A DNA stretch of 64,000 nucleotides from Shewanella psychropiezotolerans (GCF_007197555.1 NZ_CP041614.1:2968001-3032000), one strand, 5' to 3'; positions 40,645-49,684 are shown, counted from the stretch's first letter. Translations and numbers: made by a program. The notes: generated from the letters alone by a model not told the origin.

Positions 40645-41429
40645 TGGCATTGAAACGAACAATTACGCTTGGATTATCACTTTTATTGGGCCTTTTTTCG
40701 GCGTGCAGTGCAGGAGACACAAACATGAAAGCAGATCTTTTTTTCGAACCTGAGATGGTCTCTCTTTTAAACAGTATTCAGCAAGGTGATAAAAACCAGG
40801 CGCAAACCATCATTGATAATGATACTGATCTCAACATCTTGGGCAATGAAAGCATCACGCCTCTGTTGTGGCTGATTATGCAAAAAGACAAAAAGGCTGT
40901 CCAACTCGCCTTAGAGCTAGGTGCAGAGCCAAATTTTGAAAGGCCTAATGGTGATAACGCGATCAATTTTGTGGCTGGCGGGGATGATCCTGATTGGCTA
41001 AAGATGTTACTCGAAGCCGGGGGCGATCCCAATTCCATCGATAAAAATGGGATGCCTGCCATATTCGATGCCATAGGAGGAGAGCGTTGGGATGATATCC
41101 ATACTCTGCTTGAATATGGTGCCAATGTAAATTTAAAGGATCGTAGCGGTCGAAATAGTGCACTTTACCCAGCCTATATTATGAAATTTGAGTTTGCTTA
41201 TTTCTTTATCCAACAAGGCGCAGATGTAAACATATATGCCAGTACTGGTGCAAATCTCGCTTGGATGGTGGATGACAAGCTCAGTAGGGGGATCATTGGG
41301 GCGGACAGTATTAATTACCCTTGGGCAATGAAAATCAAGCAACATTTTATCGATCAAGGTGTTGAGTTTCCACCGCCTTCGCCTAAAGAAGTGCGTGCCA
41401 TGTGGGACAAGAATGGTAAGCCTGAGTAG
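40644..41429 (+). CDS. Ankyrin-repeat lipoprotein, probable immunity protein for the PAAR-lipase
   Basis: The ATG at 40644 overlaps the effector stop. Residues 1-22 form a lipoprotein signal ending FSAC (Cys21), so the protein should be anchored on the periplasmic side. Ankyrin-like repeats follow from about 35 to 215 (LLNSIQQGDKNQAQ, ITPLLWLIMQKDKKA, LKMLLEAGGDPNSIDKNG, IHTLLEYGANVNLKDRSG). Periplasmic ankyrin proteins encoded after lipase effectors serve as immunity proteins in several type VI systems. That role is inferred from order, coupling and location. The 261 residues appear complete. Confidence 0.75.
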   Translation: MALKRTITLGLSLLLGLFSACSAGDTNMKADLFFEPEMVSLLNSIQQGDKNQAQTIIDNDTDLNILGNESITPLLWLIMQKDKKAVQLALELGAEPNFERPNGDNAINFVAGGDDPDWLKMLLEAGGDPNSIDKNGMPAIFDAIGGERWDDIHTLLEYGANVNLKDRSGRNSALYPAYIMKFEFAYFFIQQGADVNIYASTGANLAWMVDDKLSRGIIGADSINYPWAMKIKQHFIDQGVEFPPPSPKEVRAMWDKNGKPE

Positions 41430-41984
41430 TCAATAATTAACTCTCAAGGAAGGTGCTATGAAAGGGATGATTCGCTCTGCAAGTTTATTGTTATTGAGCT
41501 TTTTCTCGGCGTACAGTGCAGGAGGCACTGATATGAAAGCAGATCTTTTTTTCGAACCTGAGATGGTCTCTCTTTTAAACAGTATTGGGCAAGGTGATAA
41601 AAAACAGGCGCAAATCATTATTGATAATGACATTGATCTCAACATCTTGGGCAATGAAAGCATCACGCCTCTGTTGTGGCTGATTATGCAAAAAGACAAA
41701 AAGGCCGTCCAACTCGCCTTGGAGTTAGGTGCAGAGCTAAATTTTGAAAGACCTAATGGTGATAACGCGATTAATTTTGTGGCTGGCGGGGATGATCCTG
41801 ATTGGCTAAAGATGTTACTCGAAGCCGGGGGCGATCCCAATTCTATCGATAGGAATGGGATGCCTGCTATTTTCGATGCCATTGGCCCCGAACGTTGGGA
41901 CGATATTAATATTCTTCTAGAATACGGTGCCGATGTAAATCTGAAAGATCGTAGCGGTCGAAATAGTGCACTTTACCCGGCATT
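40718..41984 (+). repeat. Tandem duplication of the ankyrin gene
   Basis: The segment from about 40718 to 41170 recurs at about 41532-41984 with few differences, including long identical blocks such as the one encoding ESITPLLWLIMQKDKKAVQL. The unit spans about 814 bases. The high similarity indicates a recent duplication inside the immunity region. Confidence 0.8.
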
Positions 41985-42150
41985 TTTAAATAAGTATGAA
42001 TTCGTTTATTTCTTTATCCAACAAGGAGCTGATGCTACAGCTTACATGTCGGGCAGATTTAAGAAGAACGGAAGTAGAAACCAAATCACCACCCCTGTAG
42101 TTAATAAGGCTACAGCCGTTATTACTTTAACAATCGATGAAATACCATAG
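41458..42150 (+). CDS. Second ankyrin-repeat protein, duplicated immunity gene with lost lipobox and replaced 3' end
   Basis: It is nearly identical to the previous protein from MKADLFFEPEMVSLL through FFIQQGAD. Two changes matter. The lipobox cysteine is tyrosine (FFSAYSAG against LFSACSAG), so lipidation is lost while a signal-like N-terminus remains. After GADATAYM (about 42045) the sequence becomes antisense sensor-kinase DNA, so the last roughly 30 residues are foreign and the normal C-terminus is gone. It may be a decaying spare copy or a soluble periplasmic variant. AAGGAAGG lies before the ATG. Confidence 0.65.
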   Translation: MKGMIRSASLLLLSFFSAYSAGGTDMKADLFFEPEMVSLLNSIGQGDKKQAQIIIDNDIDLNILGNESITPLLWLIMQKDKKAVQLALELGAELNFERPNGDNAINFVAGGDDPDWLKMLLEAGGDPNSIDRNGMPAIFDAIGPERWDDINILLEYGADVNLKDRSGRNSALYPAFLNKYEFVYFFIQQGADATAYMSGRFKKNGSRNQITTPVVNKATAVITLTIDEIP

Positions 42151-42431
42151 ATGGGTTCCCAGATCACCATAGCATTCGTCAGATGTGAAATACCACAAGC
42201 GAGAAAAATCACCGAGCCAGCGAGTAAAAAGAACCACGGATAGGGGAGATCTTTTCGATTTCGTACAAACACGATTACAGCGATGGTAATTGAAAAGTAT
42301 GCTAATGCTGTGACGACATCAGATATCAGCGAAGTCCATAAGATCCCTGGCTGCCACAGGTAGCACATACCATGAGGCATAAATGTTTCATTATTAAAAA
42401 AAGTCACTGAACTCATCAGCTCAACCTTCAT
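42042..42431 (-). pseudogene. Membrane domain of an ethylene-receptor-like sensor kinase, severed from its kinase
   Basis: The 129-residue frame has three membrane helices matching the ETR1-type sensor. Helix 1 is ISDVVTALAYFSI (Asp38, Tyr45). Helix 2 is FLACGISHLTN with the Cys79-x3-His83 pair that binds copper in plant ethylene receptors. Helix 3 is VKVITAVALLTTGVVIWFLL. The sequence stops at the junction with the ankyrin gene (about 42050), where a GAF or kinase domain should follow. It is a stranded 5' fragment of a histidine kinase or cyclic-di-GMP protein gene. Confidence 0.75.
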
Positions 42432-42682
42432 ATTTAAGTCTATAGGATGGTCTTAATTATATAAGATGATAGTGGGACTCAACGTTAACTTTTACAATAT
42501 GTGCATTATGTTAAAAGTTTAGCTGCTGGCGTATAGTCTACATATGGCTTACACGACGATGAAAAATAATAGCAAATAGGCAAAATTTGAAGAGTGATAA
42601 CCATTTGGTGACCAATGGCCATAAGAGAAACTACTCAGCTTGTCAAAACAAAGAAAAATAACTTGAGTACGGAGCGAAAACC

Positions 42683-42840
42683 GGCTCTGTCGCAAAGATT
42701 GTATTACTCCAGCAACGGCTCCTTGGCCGAATAACCACTCTTGAACTGTCATTTTTTAAACATGTGCATCACTTCAAATCCTTTGACGGCCGCATAAACC
42801 GCCGCCACGCAAGGCTATTGGCCCCTTTTAGCAAGATTAA
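42683..42840 (-). pseudogene. C-terminal remnant of an IS6-family transposase with its terminus
   Basis: GGCTCTGTCGCAAA (42683-42696) is an IS6-type end. Reading the minus strand from about 42840, AAVKGFEVMHMFKK, a stop, and in another frame QEWLFGQGAVAGV match the C-terminus of IS6 transposases. A stop and a frameshift, and no remaining 5' part, mark it as debris. It is a different subfamily from the IS copies at 48.8-62.8 kb. Confidence 0.6.
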
Positions 42841-42913
42841 ATATGGAACACTTTATGATTGAACAACACATAAGCTATAGGCCGGATTAACAATTAATAA
42901 GCGGTATCAAAGT

Positions 42914-44896
42914 ATGAATCAAATCAACAATCGTTCTAAGATGCTCTCATACGCTACAGCTCTGAGTTCGAATAGACAGCAACAATCCAACGAAAAGAAG
43001 GCGAAAAAGAATGCAAGCTCACTCGTTACCAACTCGAAAGTTAGGGTTAAACGTGAGCATCCGGGGATCCAAATCACAAGTGCAGAACATCAGATGTCAC
43101 TTATTGCGGGCAGCCATCACCTTCAAGCTCAAGAGCAAGCACCTATAAAAATACCCGACATGCCGCCTCATCAGGCAGAGGGGAAAAGAGGGCGTACTGT
43201 TAATGTTATGGAGCTAGACGGCGGACTAGAAAACAAAGACTATCTTTGGTTAAGAGCCACAATAAAAGAGCATACACGACCTCATCATTATTCCAAAAAT
43301 GCCATCTCAGCTCTAGAGGCGGTAGCCGCAAGCGAAGACTTATCCTCTGGTAAAAAGCAAGCCTTACAAATCTGGTTAACCGAATATAAAAATGATTTTG
43401 GTGTCGATAAGAAAGCACTGGAAAAAGCGTTGCAGGGTTTTCCGAAACTTGCCGATCGTCATGATGAAATGTTGAATGTATATGACGGGAAAACAACCTT
43501 CGCAATGACCATTCAGGAATTGATTACTTCTGAGTCCTTACGCTCATCATTGCAATATGGAACTTTTCGAGACTGGTCTTATTTGGGTAAAGAAAAATTG
43601 TCTTCACTTGTACTAAGGTATAAAGATGCTATAGACATTAATCAAAGAGCCACAATAGAAAAAGCATTGACGGATGTGGGGATCGACGCTCGTTATGATG
43701 ACATTTTGGAGATAGATGATGGAAACATAACAATTGCAACGACCTTCCTGGAGTTGTTTTCTTCTCTATCTAAAGAAGGCTTCGAGTCTCTGTTAAACAA
43801 GTATAAAAACCATCAAAGCATGATACATGACATACAAAGAGAATTTAAGTTAGGCGTGTCTCAGCTTGGAGAGGCAACACCACTCTATTTCCATCCAGAA
43901 TCTAGCTATCAAGACGTGTATGAAGCTAGATATGAGCGATTAACGATTTCCTCTGAAGAGCCAATTGAGGGATTTGAAGCTGAATTAAGGCACCTTTCCA
44001 CTCTATTATCGGATTCACCTCGAGCGCCTGAAAATAATTATCTCTCAACCTATGCAAGGGCAAGGACCCACAATATCGCAACGGCTAACAATGGCATTGA
44101 TAGCTACCTTTTCAAAGGGTTGGACATCGACCATTTCTTTAATTCGTACCTCATTTACACCTATATTGATAAAGGCAGAACCGAGCGTGATATCATAAGT
44201 GTTAATGATTACCTTGGTAGCATTGCCACTCAACATTCTATTACAACCCGCAAAGATGTGAATATTTTATGGCCAAAAGAGATTAACCGGTCACTGCAAG
44301 TATTTTTGGAGGAGGAAAAAGGAAATATTGCCGAATTTCCCAAGTTCATGGATAAATGGCGAAAAGTAGAAAGTCAAAAAAGTAGCTTATCAACCAAGAT
44401 CCCATCACTTAGAAAGGCCTTTCAAAACACCTTAAATGACTTAGCCTCAGGGCATAACTTATTCGATGAGGTATTGGTTGAATATCGCGCTAAGGTTGAT
44501 GATATGAATCTCCAAGCAGGAATAAGTATACTTTCACCTACACAAGAAAAAACATTTACAATCGCGGATATCCTTATGGGTAAAGAGCGTGAATGGCGAG
44601 CGTCGAATCTTGGTTACCGAGAGCGAGACTCAAAAGTTCTTTCTTCTAATGTTTCGCCTGAGCTATTTCAAGAGCTTAAAAATGTGGATATACAGAATAG
44701 CTACATGATTCAGCTTACAGAAATAAAAAATAGTGGGCCATTTAAACAAGAATTCTATGCTTATGTTGAGTCGGTTATTGAATTGCATGGACTGGACAAA
44801 AATAAGCACTACAGCATCCAAAATGCGCCTATGTTACTGATATTCCCTGATTCAAAAGGGGGCCGAGACTTGCCGGTACGTACTCCGTCGGTCTGA
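42914..44896 (+). CDS. Large toxin-like protein, N-terminal part (frameshifted gene)
   Basis: A 660-codon frame from ATG 42914 encodes a hydrophilic, mainly helical protein with no signal peptide. The last 25 residues (LLIFPDSKGGRDLPVRTPSV) stop at 44894-44896. In the next frame the sequence runs on YSVGLSPEHSPIKVVS without a break in coding character. One extra base near 44879 would join GRDLPVR to YSVGLSP and give a protein of more than 900 residues. The overall look (long linkers, late membrane-like stretches, no partner enzymes) suggests a polymorphic or dermonecrotic-type toxin. I do not recognise the family with certainty. Confidence 0.55.
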   Translation: MNQINNRSKMLSYATALSSNRQQQSNEKKAKKNASSLVTNSKVRVKREHPGIQITSAEHQMSLIAGSHHLQAQEQAPIKIPDMPPHQAEGKRGRTVNVMELDGGLENKDYLWLRATIKEHTRPHHYSKNAISALEAVAASEDLSSGKKQALQIWLTEYKNDFGVDKKALEKALQGFPKLADRHDEMLNVYDGKTTFAMTIQELITSESLRSSLQYGTFRDWSYLGKEKLSSLVLRYKDAIDINQRATIEKALTDVGIDARYDDILEIDDGNITIATTFLELFSSLSKEGFESLLNKYKNHQSMIHDIQREFKLGVSQLGEATPLYFHPESSYQDVYEARYERLTISSEEPIEGFEAELRHLSTLLSDSPRAPENNYLSTYARARTHNIATANNGIDSYLFKGLDIDHFFNSYLIYTYIDKGRTERDIISVNDYLGSIATQHSITTRKDVNILWPKEINRSLQVFLEEEKGNIAEFPKFMDKWRKVESQKSSLSTKIPSLRKAFQNTLNDLASGHNLFDEVLVEYRAKVDDMNLQAGISILSPTQEKTFTIADILMGKEREWRASNLGYRERDSKVLSSNVSPELFQELKNVDIQNSYMIQLTEIKNSGPFKQEFYAYVESVIELHGLDKNKHYSIQNAPMLLIFPDSKGGRDLPVRTPSV

Positions 44897-44919
44897 GCCC
44901 TGAGCATAGTCCTATCAAA

Positions 44920-45678
44920 GTGGTGTCCTTAGCGACCAATCAAGCCTATTCATTTCCCTCAATAAATGACTTCATTGATGCCGCTAAAAAAGAGGGTCAA
45001 CTACGTGATTGGGTCACGATGCATTTCCCGTTAGACTCAGATGCTAACGACGATGACATGGCCAGTACCCTCTCAATGGGAGCCGGTGATTATTCGTATT
45101 TGTTTGAAGGCACAATAGACCAGTACGTCAAAAATATGGATATATTGATCAGGTCTCATTCAGAAGCCAATGCGCTAAAATTCTTTGAAGTTCTCGAGAC
45201 TACAAGCCCCCTTTTATTGGCACCGGCTTTAGTTATGAGTCCATTTTCGGGCTTTGTATACGGCTCAGCGTTAATTGCAGCGCCACATCTGGGCAGAGCC
45301 GCGATTAGTGATACCCAAGACGAACGTGATAATCACTTAAAAAATGCCGGGATTGCAGTTGCCATGGAGGCGGCGTTTGAAGGAGGGGTTTATTTGGCTG
45401 GCAAAGGGCTTGGGCGTATTATTGGTAACCTAACAACACCAGTCAAAATTTCAGCTGACGGAGCGGAAAGGCTGGCAAGGACACGCAAGGGGACGTTTGA
45501 AGTGTCTTCTAATGAGGGTATAAACTGGCAAAATGGGACCAACAAAGAATATATTGCATGGCGCAATCATATTGAAATGGAGCCACGGACTGTTGAGTTG
45601 TCTATTATTGGGGACGATGATGGTCATCTCTTAACCGCTCCCTCAACCGCTTCTCAATTAGCCCCCCCCGTAAAGTAA
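44920..45678 (+). CDS. Large toxin-like protein, middle part
   Basis: This frame continues the protein above. It carries NQAYSFPSINDFIDAAKKEG and LRDWVTMHFPLDSD, then a hydrophobic region (about residues 85-120, TSPLLLAPALVMSPFSGFVYG) and a glycine-rich stretch FEGGVYLAGKGLGRIIG. The layout recalls large contact-dependent or insecticidal toxins in which a hydrophobic hairpin precedes the toxic end. It stops at 45678 just after a run of eight C (45662-45669). Changing the C run by one base carries reading into the next frame (PPRKVKGFFTYFW). Confidence 0.5.
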   Translation: MVSLATNQAYSFPSINDFIDAAKKEGQLRDWVTMHFPLDSDANDDDMASTLSMGAGDYSYLFEGTIDQYVKNMDILIRSHSEANALKFFEVLETTSPLLLAPALVMSPFSGFVYGSALIAAPHLGRAAISDTQDERDNHLKNAGIAVAMEAAFEGGVYLAGKGLGRIIGNLTTPVKISADGAERLARTRKGTFEVSSNEGINWQNGTNKEYIAWRNHIEMEPRTVELSIIGDDDGHLLTAPSTASQLAPPVK

Positions 45679-45719
45679 AAGGCTTTTTTACGTATTTTTG
45701 GAATATACGTGAACTCGAT

Positions 45720-45923
45720 TTGATTGCAAGAGAGACCGAGAATCAGCTTCGATTACTGAGCTTTTCAGCAAAAAAAATATCAGGATACACAGCCTTAAAT
45801 ATCACAAGAGAAATATCTGTTTCTGGGGTTAATTATGCTATGGGGATTGTTCCAGGCATACCCGGGGTGCATAGCATCATCGCTGGTACACCGGGGTCCC
45901 TATCAGGGGGCTGGGTAATTTGA
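45720..45923 (+). CDS. Large toxin-like protein, continuation after the poly-C tract
   Basis: This frame is open from the poly-C run (about 45663) to a TGA at 45921-45923. It reads GFFTYFWNIRELDLIARE, then ISGYTALNITREISVSG and a Gly/Pro-rich hydrophobic end (GIVPGIPGVHSIIAG). A start codon at 45720 is only nominal and has no ribosome site, so translation probably depends on the upstream frame. It is best seen as part of the broken toxin gene. Confidence 0.4.
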   Translation: MIARETENQLRLLSFSAKKISGYTALNITREISVSGVNYAMGIVPGIPGVHSIIAGTPGSLSGGWVI

Positions 45924-46462
45924 TGATTAAAAAGACACTTAAAGCAGATTTATCATTCCAAATTAAAAAAGGCTCTAGTATTATTTCTTCTTCAAAAGAC
46001 ACGGCTAGGGATCTAACTTTTGCAGGAGGCACATCCCATAGTTTTCCGATGGCCCCCACTGATGCAGTAAGAGCCGTAGCCTCCAGAAACTTTGTCATTG
46101 AAAATATAGATAATGCAACAGCACGCATTTACAAAAAAGATGCCGTTGCACGCGATATACTCGAGCAGTTGCCTTTAATGCGACAGGTTGTGGAAAATAA
46201 AGCAAAGAAAGCTCGTACCGCAGTGCTGTCTATGCCTAGTAGTGATTCTCGAATGATTAGGCTTCAAGAAATTAAGGTAAGAGAGAAAGCAGCATTAGTG
46301 AATATTAATAAGCTTGAAGATAAGGCTCAACAGCTGGCTTACCCAATACAATATTTACAAGATAAAGGCATGGTTCCTGAACCTAAAGGTGACACTCTAG
46401 CGGCAGTATTGAGAGACAGGCCTAAACCTACAGGTGGTCATCTGTCTTACATTGATGAGTAA
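45923..46462 (+). CDS. Hypothetical protein, toxin C-terminal end or small partner gene
   Basis: The ATG at 45923 overlaps the preceding TGA (TGATG), so it could be a coupled gene. The 179-residue protein is soluble and charged, with IYKKDAVARDILEQLPLM and a helical segment RLQEIKVREKAALVNINKLED. Two readings are possible: the terminal piece of the toxin after a further frameshift, or an immunity or chaperone partner. No family recognised. From 46463 to 46819 both strands lack a supportable gene. Confidence 0.5.
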   Translation: MIKKTLKADLSFQIKKGSSIISSSKDTARDLTFAGGTSHSFPMAPTDAVRAVASRNFVIENIDNATARIYKKDAVARDILEQLPLMRQVVENKAKKARTAVLSMPSSDSRMIRLQEIKVREKAALVNINKLEDKAQQLAYPIQYLQDKGMVPEPKGDTLAAVLRDRPKPTGGHLSYIDE

Positions 46463-46819
46463 CGATTCGGCTAACTTCCAGATCCTCCACTAAGCGAAAC
46501 TCTTATAAGGATTCTCTGACTAAAAGAACGGTTTGTCACCATTCTCCTCTGTAACCCTTGCCATTACTAAGCTGCAGCCAAAAAATCGGTTTCAGAATCA
46601 CTCATCAAATAATCAGTAACTTATTGAATATTAATAGAAATGCTTCGGCTGTAAAATTCATGTTTTCCATTGAAGCTGATGCGACGTCATAACGCTATAA
46701 TTTAATTGGTTTATCTAAAATATACTTTCCTATAAAATGACAGTCAGGAATAAGCCATAGAGAAAGTTAGTGCCACTGAGTGTTGGTAAATCGACCTGTT
46801 AGGAAACGTAGGGCTGGAT

Positions 46820-47020
46820 TCAATTATTGAATGTCACCATGTCTTCTTCTGTTAACCCTAATGCCTGCATTAACTGCTCATGTTCCAAGCGCGCCTTAAT
46901 ACTGAGAGCAGTCTGATTGATTTTTAGTTCTGCCTTAGTTCTTCGCTCTGATTTACGCTGTACTTTGTTGGTTTCACTGTAGATAGCGAGGTTCTGTGCA
47001 TCGATAGTTGAAATAGGCAT
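46820..47020 (-). CDS. Small conserved hypothetical protein
   Basis: The 66-residue protein starts MPISTIDAQNLAIYSE and is rich in Lys, Glu and Arg, with SIKARLEHEQLMQALGLTEED near its end. It is probably a short coiled-coil or helical protein. Similar small proteins are familiar from Shewanella genomes, but no function is known. It is flanked by noncoding sequence on both sides. Confidence 0.55.
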   Translation of the reverse strand: MPISTIDAQNLAIYSETNKVQRKSERRTKAELKINQTALSIKARLEHEQLMQALGLTEEDMVTFNN

Positions 47021-47232
47021 AAAAGTTGTCTCTAGCTGGTATAAAGGGGGGATTGTACGTAAACATATAGGCCGAAATGTAACGCTTATGTTTCATTATC
47101 CTTCCTGTGACATCGATATACCAAGAAGTCCAGTTGCCGTAACCGCCGATAGTTCCGTCACACCATTCATATGCGAGTAGTGCTATATATTGAACATATC
47201 ACTACTTGAAAAAGTGGTGAACTTCAGAGGCT

Positions 47233-47706
47233 AAAAACAAATTTTGCGCGTTTAATCTTACTGTATCACAAATCGAAAACAATGACTTCATCGACGAACT
47301 CCTCGCAATATTTGCAGGCTATCGTGGTTTTATGTCTGCGTTTGAGATAACAGAACGTCAGGAGTTTGATGATGAAGAAGCTGCCAAGCGTAATATAGAG
47401 AGACTTCAGTCAAGCGGCTATCAAATCAAGCTAGACGACGCCGGTACCGGCTATGGCGGGTTTAGCTACTTCCTGCACTTTAATATTGATACCGTCAAAA
47501 TCGACAAAATGTTTATTGATGTCATTGGCCATGATGAGGTAAAAATGAGTGTCCTTAACGCCATCATTGAGATGGCCAAATCACTCAACTTAACCATTAT
47601 CGCTGAAGGTGTCGAGACACAAGCCCAGGTTGATTATTTATCAGAAAAGGAAGTCGATTTACTGCAAGGTTATTATTTTCTAAACCAGTACCTTATGCCC
47701 AACTGA
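47233..47706 (+). pseudogene. C-terminal fragment of an EAL-domain phosphodiesterase
   Basis: The open frame starts after a TGA at 47218-47220. From FCAFNLTVSQIENNDF it follows the second half of an EAL domain: FEITERQEF, IKLDDAGTGYGGFSYF, VKIDKMFIDVIG, IIAEGVETQAQV and LQGYYF. The first half with the EAL triplet is absent. It is a close paralogue of the intact gene at 60262-61743 (same motifs, same GTGYGGFSYF), so both probably came with related accessory DNA. It is not expected to be functional. Confidence 0.85.
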
Positions 47707-47805
47707 ATATCACCTCACCGATGGAGCGCCCCATGGTTAGTGGGGCTAACGTTAACGAGGGTCTGTCAGCAAGCCATCCTAATTGTCGCTCTATAGACCA
47801 CCATG

Positions 47806-48519
47806 CTAGGCCGCAATAAATTCTTGTTCAACTAAGCTATAGCCTTTACCGCGTAAACTCTTTATGGCACTTTCAGGAATGTTGGCGGCTTTTAATTTTT
47901 TACGAAGTCGACAGATAATCAAATCTATACTTCTGCTCCAGCCATCATATGCATACCCATTAAGTATGTATGATATTTCGTCTCGGTTGACCAGACTGTT
48001 CTTATGGCGCATCAGGAAGTTGAGTAATCTACTCTCTTTCTTCTGCAGCTCAATGATTTCTCCATTGACATTACACTGACCAAGCTCCGAGTGTAGAATG
48101 ATATTATTGATCGACACGACATCACTCGATGCCTCTGGTTGAACTTCCGTCGCAGACTGTTGATTTAACAGACGACTCACTCTGGTATACAGCACATTCA
48201 TGCCCCGCTGTTTGTTTATAAAGTCATCTCCACCACTTTCTAGCGCTTTGATTTCCATCTCTTCAGTTGCTACCGATGAATAAAAGATGACAGGGCAAAA
48301 GCTAATACTCTTCAGCTTTTGAATGATAGACACACCTGAATCCGTGGGCAAAGTGACATCTAAAATGATGATGTCGATTTTCTTATCTGCTGCATACATG
48401 AATGCGGCACCAGAATCAAAAGCTTGATAGGCGATGTAACCTTTACGCTCAAAGAAGCTGGTCATGAGGCGTGATGTAAATAGATCATCTTCGACGATCA
48501 GTATTGTTTTCGCTTTCAT
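47806..48519 (-). CDS. OmpR-family response regulator with atypical receiver
   Basis: The 237-residue protein has an N-terminal receiver (ILIVEDDLF, phospho-acceptor Asp54 in IILDVTLP). The usual KP dipeptide is replaced by INKQRG, so the lysine is kept but the proline is lost. A winged-helix output domain (about 135-232) contains KKESRLLNFLMRHK and SIDLIICRLRKKLK. The ribosome site GGAGTAAACA precedes the ATG. No sensor kinase is adjacent. It lies between an EAL fragment and an IS6 copy. Confidence 0.85.
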   Translation of the reverse strand: MKAKTILIVEDDLFTSRLMTSFFERKGYIAYQAFDSGAAFMYAADKKIDIIILDVTLPTDSGVSIIQKLKSISFCPVIFYSSVATEEMEIKALESGGDDFINKQRGMNVLYTRVSRLLNQQSATEVQPEASSDVVSINNIILHSELGQCNVNGEIIELQKKESRLLNFLMRHKNSLVNRDEISYILNGYAYDGWSRSIDLIICRLRKKLKAANIPESAIKSLRGKGYSLVEQEFIAA

Positions 48520-48805
48520 ATTGTTTACTCCTAAAAGACTAAGTTTTTGCTATAGGAGTCATTTTGTGTGAGAAAACGGTGTGAATACAGTAAAGGGTTA
48601 TGAAGTTTTTCATCAAAAAAAAGGAATTTAGATACACTTAAGAAACAAAAGGTTGAGGGGAATAATGGTCGAGATAATATCTCAATTATGTGAAATTAAG
48701 TCTCAATTATTTTTTGACTGCCATATTTGCTAGCAAATTAAGGTTTTACAAGGGCTCAAGCGGAAGAACCCAATTAAGATTAGAAGAGTTTTTATCAAAA
48801 TCTCC

Positions 48806-49676
48806 GGTTCTGTCGCATCTTGAAGTTTAAGAAATGATCTACATACAGAATTTGATAAGTAGATGATAAATAGTCAAGCCCTGCAGTGGTGCTAAGCTGG
48901 TTTTTTATTTGGTATGTGAATTTCTCCTATGGCCTTAAGTTTCGCAAAAAACAGTTTCCTTCAGCCACAATCCTGATGACCGTTCGATGGTATGTTGCTT
49001 ATAAGCTGAGTTATCGCGATATCGAAGAGTTACTCGCTGAACGTGGTGTTCACGTCGATCACGCGATACTCCATCGCTGGGTGTTGGAATATGCTCCTTT
49101 GCTGGAAGCTGTGTTTCGTCACGGCAAGAAGCGCTCAGTGTCTGGCTCGTGGCGAATGGATGAAACGTATATCAAAGTTAAAGGCCTTTGGTTTTACCTG
49201 TACCGAGCCGTCGATAAATACGGCGACACTATCGATTTTATGTTAAGTGAAAAGCGAGATGAAGCTGCCGCCAGAGACTTCTTTAACAAAGCTATCGGGC
49301 AGCATGGCTTACTAGAGAAGGTGGTCATTGATAAAAGTGGAAGTAACAGCGCGGCTCTGGATAACTTGAATTGGCAGCTTTGGTTCGCCGGTATGGCCGC
49401 TTATATTATCGAAGTGTTGCAGGTGAAATACCTCAATAATATCGTAGAGCAGAGTCACCGAGCGGTAAAGTGGAAGATGCGTACTGCCCTTGGATTCAAA
49501 TCGATGGCTGGGGCTGAAGCTACGATAGCGGGTGTCGAGTTATGGCAAATGCTTCGTAAAGGTCAGATGAAAGATGCTGGTGAAATGACGCTATGGGAGC
49601 AATTCTATTCTTTCGCGGCTTAACCATGTCTGGAGGATACTGCGATCACTTCATTTCCCGAAGATGCGACAGAACC
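48806..49676 (+). mobile_element. IS6-family insertion sequence, copy 1 (intact)
   Basis: The 871-base element has 16-base perfect terminal repeats: GGTTCTGTCGCATCTT at the left and its complement AAGATGCGACAGAACC at the right. It contains one full transposase gene. The flanks (AAATCTCC left, GTTATTAG right) do not match, so the expected 8-base target duplication is missing, as happens after recombination between copies. Confidence 0.9.
48916..49623 (+). CDS. IS6-family transposase (copy 1)
   Basis: From GTG 48916 the 235-residue protein matches IS6/IS26-type transposases: FPSATILMTVRWYVAYKLSY, the HTH-like ELLAERGVHVDHAILHRWV, and DDE catalytic residues Asp82 (WRMDETY), Asp139 (VVIDKSG) and Glu178 (IVEQSHRAVKWK). 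The C-terminus GVELWQMLRKGQ is complete. A longer frame from 48886 would add ten residues. It is the only intact transposase of this family in the window and could act on the other ends in trans. Confidence 0.92.
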   Translation: MNFSYGLKFRKKQFPSATILMTVRWYVAYKLSYRDIEELLAERGVHVDHAILHRWVLEYAPLLEAVFRHGKKRSVSGSWRMDETYIKVKGLWFYLYRAVDKYGDTIDFMLSEKRDEAAARDFFNKAIGQHGLLEKVVIDKSGSNSAALDNLNWQLWFAGMAAYIIEVLQVKYLNNIVEQSHRAVKWKMRTALGFKSMAGAEATIAGVELWQMLRKGQMKDAGEMTLWEQFYSFAA

Positions 49677-49684
49677 GTTATTAG

